DNA from: JBOHWJ01 sp050736615
GTDB taxonomy: Bacteria; Desulfobacterota; Binatia; Binatales; Binataceae
Length of the DNA stretch: 21,969 nucleotides
Assembly: GCA_050736615.1 (NCBI GenBank)
Contig: JBOHWL010000013.1
Coordinates: forward strand, 1 to 21,969
Direction of reading: 5' to 3'
A model generated the notes under the pieces. It did no database searches and was not told the DNA's origin. It was given only the letters and a program-made list of their open reading frames with translations. This document shows, piece by piece, positions 16,198 to 21,969 of this stretch. Every line of letters starts with the position of its first letter. The stretch's first letter is position 1. Made by a program: the position numbers and the translations under genes.

Positions 16198-16625
16198 AAA
16201 CGGGATAAATTATCTGGACGTATTTTGCTATGATTCAAAAGAATCCGGCATGATTCGCTACGCGCGGAGCGTGAAGAAAAGCCGCTGGCTGCCATTACTA
16301 AGTGTGTGACCTTTTGTCATTCTGAACGGAGTCCGCCATTAGCGTAGCCATAGACGGCGCGAGCAAACGAGTCTGCGAGGTGCGTTTCAAGAAGTGAAGA
16401 ATCCCGCGTGTTCCTGCACGCGTCGAGTAGAAAACGCTGATCGATTACGCGCGGAGGACCGCGCGAGGTCCTTCGCTGCGCTCAGGATGACAGGCAAGAA
16501 TGCACTGATTAGTGCACAATCCGAGAGATCCACGCTCTCACAGAATGGCGGGGCCGCTACCCCTTTCATTCATTTTTTAGCATCGGCAACTTGAAATCGA
16601 TCTTGTGCGACAACGGATGTTCTGA
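16198..16625. repeat. Repeat-bearing spacer (element ~16315-16492)
   Basis: No gene is supported here. TGTCATTCTGAACGGAGTC (from 16315) and CTCAGGATGACA (16481-16492) are inverted family ends. Inside are the core CGAGCAAACGAGTC (16360-16373), GAGGTGCG, and GAAGAATCCC as in the copies near valS. The remaining ~130 bases before the QueC-like gene show no clear promoter or terminator. Confidence 0.6.
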
Positions 16626-17333
16626 ATGACGCATGCAGTTTCAGGCGAATACCAGATTATCGCCGATCCAGAGCGCATCGCGGTGCTGGCCAGCGGCGGG
16701 ATGGATAGTTCCGTGATGCTGGCGAATATCGCTCGTCGCGGCCAGCAGGTCTACCCAGTCTATATACGCGCGGGCATGAGCTGGGAGGCGGACGAACTCG
16801 TAACGCTGCGGCGCTTCCTGCGCGGGCTCAAGCTGAGCAATATCAAAAAATTGACGGTGTTGAAGCTGCCGATGGGCGACGTGAGCGGCAATCACTGGAG
16901 CATGACAGGGAAAGGCGTGCCCGGCTACAATGCGGGACCCGCTTCAAACTACATTCTCGGACGCAATTTGAGCCTGCTCGCCAAAGCCGCGATTTTCTGC
17001 GCGCGCGAACGTATCGGTGAGATTGCAATGGCGCCGCTGGAGGCCAATCCTTATCCCGACGCGCGCCCGGAATTCTTTCGCGCCTTCGCCCGTTCCGTCG
17101 AGCTCGGAATCGGTCTCAAGCTACGGATCCTCACGCCATATAGAGGCTTGAGCAAGGGCGAGGTAGTCAAACGAGGCAAGGGCCTCCCGCTTGAATTGAC
17201 CGTGTCCTGCGCGCGTCCGAAGGGCAATGTTCATTGCGGAACGTGTACCAAATGCGCCGAACGGGTCGGCGGCTTCGCCCAGGCCGGTGTCCCTGATCCT
17301 ACGCTCTACGCCCGCACACCCCGACTGAAATAG
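16626..17333 (+). CDS. QueC-like 7-cyano-7-deazaguanine synthase family protein
   Basis: QueC converts 7-carboxy-7-deazaguanine to preQ0 with ATP and ammonia, on the path to queuosine and other deazapurines. This 235-residue protein has the PP-loop ATP pyrophosphatase motif SGGMDSS (23-29), and near the C-terminus four Cys of the zinc site (C195, C204, C207, C210: CARPKGNVHCGTCTKC), followed by ER..GF..AGVPDPTLY as in QueC. The middle is divergent: the usual VPGRN stretch reads VPGYN...LGRNLSLLAKAA. No queD, queE, queF or tgt gene is nearby. It could be true QueC or a side branch of the family with another substrate. ATG 16626 has no strong ribosome site. Confidence 0.82.
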   Translation: MTHAVSGEYQIIADPERIAVLASGGMDSSVMLANIARRGQQVYPVYIRAGMSWEADELVTLRRFLRGLKLSNIKKLTVLKLPMGDVSGNHWSMTGKGVPGYNAGPASNYILGRNLSLLAKAAIFCARERIGEIAMAPLEANPYPDARPEFFRAFARSVELGIGLKLRILTPYRGLSKGEVVKRGKGLPLELTVSCARPKGNVHCGTCTKCAERVGGFAQAGVPDPTLYARTPRLK

Positions 17334-17382
17334 CGAGACCGATCGTACCCGTGACTGAATCTCGCCAACCCGTCTTGAAGTT

Positions 17383-18156
17383 CTATCGGTCGGGATGGCC
17401 GGGGACGATCGCTGATTCGTAGTCGGTGGTGCAGGGCGGACCGGGGGCGAAAAAATGCGCCAGCGAATGCGGCTCGCGCCCCATGAAAATCATGCTGGAA
17501 GAGCGCGTTCCATACGCGCCCAGATGAAGGCAGAGCGAATTCGGCCGCCCTGAACGGGGATCGAGCTGCGTCGAATGGTCCGCCAGTAAACGTCCCAACG
17601 CGGCGCGCATCGCGAGCGGATCGCGCGCGAAGTCAGGATTTTTCACCAACGCGCCAAAGCGCCCATAGGAGTGGCTGATGCGCGGACACTCGAAATCGTC
17701 GATATCGAGATTCGTCAACAGGTGAAACCCCGGCTCCAGCCTGGTCAGCTTGATTTTGCCCGCGGGGTTATAGGCGACATAACTCTCTTCACGAGACGCG
17801 ATCAACAAATTGAAGGGATTGTAATCGGTGCCGCGCTGGTCTTCGACAAAGCGCGCCGCCTCCGTCGCCGAGCGGCAGCGCAAAGCGTCCAGGCATAGCA
17901 GTCCGCGCGAGCGCAGCCGCGGGTTGCCTTCACCATTGTTAATGGCGCGGCGGTTGAGCAGAGCGGCCACCACGCCATGCTCATTAATGCCGAGCCAGGT
18001 GCCACTGGCGCGCAGGTCCTTGCCCCCGACTACGTACGGATGTTCGGATAAAACCGTGGGCGGAATGGCCGGGCGTCCGAGATACTCGTCGCGATTCGCG
18101 GCTATCACCACCGGATAGTCCGCGAACGCCTTGTAATAAATGGCGAGTGTACACAT
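17383..18156 (-). CDS. NRDE (TANGO2-like) family protein
   Basis: The N-terminus MCTLAIYY...VIAANRDEYLGRPA contains the NRDE motif (21-24) that names this family, related to eukaryotic TANGO2. The family has an Ntn-hydrolase-like look with Cys2 exposed after Met removal. TWLGINEHGVVAALLNRR and the NPFNLLIA segment are also family features. The biochemical role is unknown. The ATG at 18156 is chosen because it puts Cys directly after Met; a TTG 13 codons upstream would bury it. The 257-residue length is normal. The gene converges on the QueC-like gene and is divergent from the FAD oxidoreductase, with a repeat fragment between the two starts. Confidence 0.87.
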   Translation of the reverse strand: MCTLAIYYKAFADYPVVIAANRDEYLGRPAIPPTVLSEHPYVVGGKDLRASGTWLGINEHGVVAALLNRRAINNGEGNPRLRSRGLLCLDALRCRSATEAARFVEDQRGTDYNPFNLLIASREESYVAYNPAGKIKLTRLEPGFHLLTNLDIDDFECPRISHSYGRFGALVKNPDFARDPLAMRAALGRLLADHSTQLDPRSGRPNSLCLHLGAYGTRSSSMIFMGREPHSLAHFFAPGPPCTTDYESAIVPGHPDR

Positions 18157-18235
18157 TGCATGCCCAAACTCGCAAATCGGACTGGGGTCAGACAAGAGGC
18201 GAGGGCGAATCTTCTGACACTAGGCGGAACGAAGT

Positions 18236-18270
18236 GGAGCCGAGCAGGCGAGTCCGCGAGCCGCGTTAAT
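18236..18270. repeat. Repeat-family fragment in the NRDE/DAO divergent spacer
   Basis: CGAGCAGGCGAGTC (18241-18254) followed by CGCGAGCCGCG is the core of the dispersed family. It sits directly upstream of the TATAGT box of the oxidoreductase gene. Confidence 0.5.
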
Positions 18271-18275
18271 GATGA

Positions 18276-18281
18276 TATAGT
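18276..18281 (+). promoter_or_regulatory. Possible -10 box giving a leaderless DAO-type transcript
   Basis: TATAGT ends 7 nt before the GTG at 18289. A transcript from this box would begin at or next to the start codon. No Shine-Dalgarno is present. No convincing -35 is seen. Confidence 0.35.
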
Positions 18282-18288
18282 CAAGAAC

Positions 18289-19506
18289 GTGGCCTGCCTC
18301 GAACGCTACGACGTAATTCTGATTGGCGGCGGCATTATCGGCAGCGCGGTCGCAATGGGCCTTGCGGAGCGCGGCCTCAAGGTCGCGGTGGTCGATATCG
18401 ACCTTAGCGGCAGGCTCAGTTCAAGTGAAAAGAACGCCGGTGGCGTGCGCGCGACCTGGTGGCAGTCAGTCAATATCACGCTCTGTCGCGCATCAATTAA
18501 ATATTACGAGACTATCCGCGACGAGGTCGGCTTTCGCCAACGGGGTTACCTGTGGTTGTATGACGCCGCGACTTGGACCCAGGCGCAAGAGCATATGCCG
18601 CTGCAGCGCACGCTGGGCCATCCGATTACGGCGCTGACTCCGGCGCACGTGCGTCAGCGCGTGCCCGAAATCGACAAGCTCGAGGGCGTGGCGGGGGCCA
18701 CCTACGCGCCCGAAGACGGCCTGATCAATCCCAATCTGCTCAAAGAGCATTATCGCGCCCGCTCAAAAGGGTGCGGGGCGGAATTTCTTGACCGGATATA
18801 TGTGCATGCGATCGCGGTTCAATCCGACGAGGTGCGCCTGCAATGCTGGCAATGCGATGATGCGCTCTCGGACGAGGGGTTGGTGCGCCTGATGACCGAA
18901 GACGGACGCGGCGAGGCCGCCTCCGGGCATCTATTCGAATTGAGGGCGGACGCGGTCGCAGTCACGACCGGCGCCTGGTCGGATAACGCGCTCGCATTGG
19001 CGGGGCTCAAAAATTATAGCCAGCCGGTCCGCCGGCAGGTTTGCCTGATCGGCAACCGCCTCACCAATTTCGCCACCCAAGGAATGATCGTGGACACCTC
19101 GGGCGTGTATTTCCATAACGAGGGGCTGCATATTCTGGCCGGCTATTCGCCGCCGGACGAGCCTCCGGGCCATCATTTCAACTATGATGGCGAGGCGTTT
19201 TTCACCACTCAGATCTGGCCCCGGATGTACGCGCGAATGAGCTGTTGCGAGCGGCTGCGCCATCTCAGCGGATGGGCGGGATTGTATGAGGTCAGTCCCG
19301 ACCGCAGCGCAATTGTAGGACGGGCGGCATCCCGTATTTATGAAGCGCATTCGTTCAGCGGGCGGGGCGTGATGCAATCTTATGGGGCGGGGCAGGCGTT
19401 GGCGGAATTGATCAGCGGCGGCGCTTATCGGGAGTACGATGCCAGCGCGTTGTCGCGCGTGCGTTTTGACGCCAATCGCCTCGTGTGGGAGGAATTGCAC
19501 ATATAG
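18289..19506 (+). CDS. FAD-dependent oxidoreductase of the D-amino-acid oxidase (DAO) family
   Basis: The protein begins with a Rossmann FAD-binding fold (YDVILIGGGIIGSAVAMGLAERGLKVAVVDID, GGGIIG at 13-18) and ends with the FAD-contacting HSFSGRGVMQSYGAGQALAELI segment typical of sarcosine oxidase, glycine oxidase and dimethylglycine dehydrogenase relatives. The middle has the DGLINPNLL and TTGAWSDNALALAG motifs. These flavoenzymes oxidise amines or D-amino acids; the substrate is not predictable. GTG 18289 gives a 405-residue protein with the usual short lead-in. The frame is open back to 18160, but that part is repeat-derived and not family-like. A Cys-rich insert (~residues 185-205, LQCWQCDDALSDEG) is unusual. 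Confidence 0.87.
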   Translation: MACLERYDVILIGGGIIGSAVAMGLAERGLKVAVVDIDLSGRLSSSEKNAGGVRATWWQSVNITLCRASIKYYETIRDEVGFRQRGYLWLYDAATWTQAQEHMPLQRTLGHPITALTPAHVRQRVPEIDKLEGVAGATYAPEDGLINPNLLKEHYRARSKGCGAEFLDRIYVHAIAVQSDEVRLQCWQCDDALSDEGLVRLMTEDGRGEAASGHLFELRADAVAVTTGAWSDNALALAGLKNYSQPVRRQVCLIGNRLTNFATQGMIVDTSGVYFHNEGLHILAGYSPPDEPPGHHFNYDGEAFFTTQIWPRMYARMSCCERLRHLSGWAGLYEVSPDRSAIVGRAASRIYEAHSFSGRGVMQSYGAGQALAELISGGAYREYDASALSRVRFDANRLVWEELHI

Positions 19507-19538
19507 GCGGATTTTACGTCTAAACGCGGCTCGCCACG

Positions 19539-19552
19539 CCTCGCTTGCGAGG
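19539..19552. repeat. Short perfect hairpin after the DAO-type gene
   Basis: CCTCGC (19539-19544) pairs with GCGAGG (19547-19552) around TT, about 33 nt after the stop codon. There is no T-tract, so a terminator role is unproven. Confidence 0.35.
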
Positions 19553-19656
19553 ACGAGACGCATCAGCCGGGGCAAGATGAAGGCTGGCGGGCTCGCTTGC
19601 TTCACCTTTGGTTTACGCTGGTGCGCTCGTTTCCGCCCGAGGCGGGGTTTCCCAGC

Positions 19657-19662
19657 TATAAT
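19657..19662 (+). promoter_or_regulatory. Consensus -10 box (TATAAT) upstream of the MoxR gene
   Basis: TATAAT lies 66 nt before the ATG of the MoxR-type gene. A matching -35 is not obvious. The gene also has a normal Shine-Dalgarno, so a conventional leader is likely. Confidence 0.4.
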
Positions 19663-19728
19663 CCGTCATGATAAGGAAAAGGAATTGCGCGGCAGGGCCG
19701 GGCCAGCCGCAGCCATCGAGGAGGCTGA

Positions 19729-20706
19729 ATGTTTTCATCGATCGACGACGTTATCGAGCGATTCACGAAGCACAATTACATCGCCAGCCGCCGAATCGCC
19801 ACTGTTATATACCTTGCGGCGGCACTCAAGAAACCAGTACTGGTTGAAGGTCCCGCCGGGGTCGGCAAAACCGATTTGGCCAAAGTGCTGGCGGCCGCTG
19901 TCGGCAGTGAACTGATCCGCCTGCAATGTTACGAGGGGCTGGACGAGGGCAAGGCGCTCTACGAATGGGAATACGCCAAGCAGCTCCTGTACACGCAGAT
20001 TCTGAAGGACAAAATCAGCGAGGTGCTGGTCGGCACTCGCGGTTTGGCGCAGGCGGTCGACCGTATCGCGGCGGAGGACGAAGTCTTCTTTTCCGAACGG
20101 TTCGTCCTGCCGCGGCCGTTGATGAAGGCGATCACCTCGGACAAGCAAGTGGTGTTGCTGATTGACGAGATCGACAAGGCCGACGCTGAGTTCGAAGCCT
20201 TCCTGCTCGAACTGCTGTCCGATTTCCAGGTGACGGTGCCCGAAATCGGGACCTTCAAGGCCAAACAGATTCCGCTGGTGGTGCTGACTTCGAACAACGC
20301 GCGCGAAATGTCCGACGCGCTCAAGCGACGCTGTCTGCATCTGTATATCGATTTCCCCAGCCGCGACCAGGAATTGCGAATTGTTCAGATCAAGGTGCCC
20401 GAAGCCGCCGAAAAGCTTTCAGAAGAAGTGGTCTCGGTGGTCCAGTCGTTGCGCAAGCTCGATCTCAAAAAGACCCCAGGCATCAGCGAGACGCTGGACT
20501 GGGTCAAGGCGCTGACCTTGCTCAATGTGCAAAGCCTTGACAGCGCGCTGGTCGACGAAACCCTCGACACTATCGTCAAATACGAGGGTGATGTGCGCAA
20601 GGCGCAGGAAGAGCTCAAAGAATATCTGCGGCGGGTGCGCGCCCGCCGCGGCGGCACCGAAGCGGCTGGCTCAGCGGGCTCAAGCGACAAGGATATGCTG
20701 AATTAG
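19729..20706 (+). CDS. MoxR-type AAA+ ATPase
   Basis: MoxR ATPases act as chaperones that remodel or activate partner enzymes, usually with a VWA-domain protein encoded next door. This 325-residue protein has Walker A GPAGVGKT (41-48), Walker B LLIDEIDKAD (144-152, D146/E147), the sensor-1 region TSNN (187-190) and an Arg-finger-like ALKRRC (~197-202), followed by an all-helical lid domain and a polar Gly/Ser tail. ATG 19729 follows GAGGAGG (19717-19723). The VWA partner starts 100 nt downstream. The client is unknown; the nearest metabolic gene is the FAD oxidoreductase upstream. Confidence 0.94.
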   Translation: MFSSIDDVIERFTKHNYIASRRIATVIYLAAALKKPVLVEGPAGVGKTDLAKVLAAAVGSELIRLQCYEGLDEGKALYEWEYAKQLLYTQILKDKISEVLVGTRGLAQAVDRIAAEDEVFFSERFVLPRPLMKAITSDKQVVLLIDEIDKADAEFEAFLLELLSDFQVTVPEIGTFKAKQIPLVVLTSNNAREMSDALKRRCLHLYIDFPSRDQELRIVQIKVPEAAEKLSEEVVSVVQSLRKLDLKKTPGISETLDWVKALTLLNVQSLDSALVDETLDTIVKYEGDVRKAQEELKEYLRRVRARRGGTEAAGSAGSSDKDMLN

Positions 20707-20806
20707 CGCGACCCTACGTGGCCTTCGCGCCGGGTCCGTGCGCTTCAGTCATGAACAGCGTGGGCCGCTTCGGTACACGATGCGGCCGGCGCGGGTGGTA
20801 TACGCG

Positions 20807-21969
20807 ATGGAAGACAAGCTGGTCGAATTCGCCAATCTGTTGCGCCAAAACGGGGTGCGCGTATCGCTAGCCGAAACGCTCGACGCGGTGCAGGCGAGTG
20901 AGGTGACGGGGCTTGCCGAGCGCGATTCCTTCCGCGCCGCGCTGCGCGCCACCATGATCAAGCGCGCCAGCGAGTTGCCGGTGTTCGAGGAACTGTTCGA
21001 CGTCTATTTCACCGGCTTGGGCGAGATTATCAAGGGCGCGAGCAAGGCGGTGCAGGATGCGCTCTCGATGTCGGACAAGGACTTTCAGCAATTTCTCGAT
21101 GAAGTCGAGCAAATGCTGAAGGATCACGCACAGGAATTATCCGAGCTGGCCAAGCAACTGCTGCAAAACAATAACGGCCAACTCGAGCGCATGATGCGCG
21201 AGGCGGCGCGAGCGGTGCGGATGCAAGGTATTCAGCGCACCATCGAGGAGAATTATTTCGCCCGCGCCTTGGCGCGCGCGCTCGGTCTCGACAAGCTCGA
21301 ACAGGAGATCAAGGAACTCCGCGAACAGCTCGAGAAACTCGATTTGGGCTCGGCGCTGCGCGCCAAAATGGAGGAGTATCTCGACCGCCGGCTCAAGATG
21401 CTCGACGACATCATCCGCAAGTATGTGCGGCAGGAGCGCGAAAAGCGCGACCTTAAAGCGCGTGAAGAGCAGCGGATGAACCAGCTCGCCGATAAGAGCT
21501 TCTATTATCTAAGCGACGAGGAGCTGGAAAAAATGCGCGAGGCGGTGACGCGCCTGGCGCAACGCCTCAAGAACATTATCGCGATGCGCCGCAAGCGCAT
21601 GAAAAAGGGCCGATTCGATATCAAGCGCACTTTGCGCAGCAATCTGGAATACGGCGGCGTTCCGTTCAAGCTCAAATTCGAGCAGCGCAAAAAGGAAAAA
21701 CCTTCCATCCTGATCATGTGCGACGTCTCGGATTCGGTGCGCAACGCCTCGCGCTTCATGTTGCAATTTGTCTATTCGCTGCAGGATCTCTATTCACGCG
21801 TGCGCAGTTTCGTGTTTGTCTCCGATATCGGCGAGGTGACGGAACATTTCCGCACCAACGACATCAAAGAAGCGCTCGACGTGGCGCTGCGCGGTGATAT
21901 TATTAACGTGTACGCGCACTCGGATTTCGGTCGCGCGTTCCGCAACTTCGTCGGCGATCATCTGGGCGC
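20807..21969 (+). CDS. VWA (CoxE-like) domain protein, MoxR partner, 3' end outside window
   Basis: The frame is open from 20807 to the end of the window (387 codons). The N-terminal ~100 residues (MEDKLVEFANLLRQNGVRVSLAET...) resemble the lead domain of MoxR-associated VWA proteins. Residues ~105-250 are long charged helices with coiled-coil character (around 21295-21500). A von Willebrand A domain then begins (KPSILIMCDVSDSV), with the metal-ion site DxSxS at D306, S308 and S310, and a second MIDAS-like HSDFGRAF near the edge. ATG 20807 has GGTGG ~8 nt upstream; an in-frame ATG at 20780 is an alternative. Together with the MoxR gene it forms a standard MoxR-VWA pair. Confidence 0.9.
   Translation, partial: MEDKLVEFANLLRQNGVRVSLAETLDAVQASEVTGLAERDSFRAALRATMIKRASELPVFEELFDVYFTGLGEIIKGASKAVQDALSMSDKDFQQFLDEVEQMLKDHAQELSELAKQLLQNNNGQLERMMREAARAVRMQGIQRTIEENYFARALARALGLDKLEQEIKELREQLEKLDLGSALRAKMEEYLDRRLKMLDDIIRKYVRQEREKRDLKAREEQRMNQLADKSFYYLSDEELEKMREAVTRLAQRLKNIIAMRRKRMKKGRFDIKRTLRSNLEYGGVPFKLKFEQRKKEKPSILIMCDVSDSVRNASRFMLQFVYSLQDLYSRVRSFVFVSDIGEVTEHFRTNDIKEALDVALRGDIINVYAHSDFGRAFRNFVGDHLG

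Noticed and set aside
17337..17391. Inverted repeat GACCGAT / ATCGGTC between convergent genes as a terminator
   Set aside because: The arms are 7 bp with a 41-nt loop, one arm overlaps the NRDE stop codon, and there is no T-tract.

Overview
This is a GC-rich bacterial chromosome segment made mostly of housekeeping genes, with no phage, plasmid, CRISPR or transposase gene. It is Gram-negative, because it carries the lipid A enzyme LpxC. The NtrY-type kinase, the F420/luciferase-like oxidoreductase, the MoxR-VWA pair and the TTG/GTG starts would suit a deltaproteobacterial-type lineage (Desulfobacterota or Binatota-like). That placement is an inference and weak.

Layout. 1-1091: 3' end of signal peptidase I (lepB) followed by a coiled-coil protein, probably one operon. 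1196-1429: the last ~78 codons of a class A beta-lactamase, a headless remnant. 1574-3760: two minus-strand genes, an LLM-class flavin oxidoreductase and a family 2 glycosyltransferase, separated by a small inverted-repeat element. 3805-3890: tRNA-Leu(CAG), minus strand. 4155-11484: valS, nadC, birA and an EF-G paralogue, separated by repeat-rich spacers. 11597-16197: a small DUF2905 membrane protein, an NtrY-like sensor kinase overlapping it by 4 nt, a receiver-domain/LpxC fusion, and a pteridine-reductase-like SDR. 16626-19506: a QueC-like enzyme, an NRDE-family protein (minus) and a FAD-dependent DAO-type oxidoreductase. 19729-21969: a MoxR AAA+ ATPase and its VWA-domain partner, cut by the window edge.

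The most interesting locus is 11597-16197. The gene after the NtrY-like kinase starts like NtrX, with an intact receiver (phospho-acceptor Asp61). Instead of the AAA+ and Fis domains it continues in frame into a complete LpxC with all expected zinc and catalytic residues. The simplest reading is a two-component system whose output is an enzyme: the kinase would directly tune the committed step of lipid A synthesis. This is inferred from architecture and gene order.

Secondary points: a dispersed repeat family (ends like TGTCATTCCGA, core CGAGCAGGCGAGTC) fills most spacers; several genes lack a Shine-Dalgarno and instead have a TATAAT-like box 7-18 nt before the start; the EF-G paralogue has an altered G4 motif (SRLD for NKxD); the SDR has the Asp-Tyr-Lys centre of pteridine reductases; and the glycosyltransferase stop codon lies inside the terminal repeat of the inserted element.
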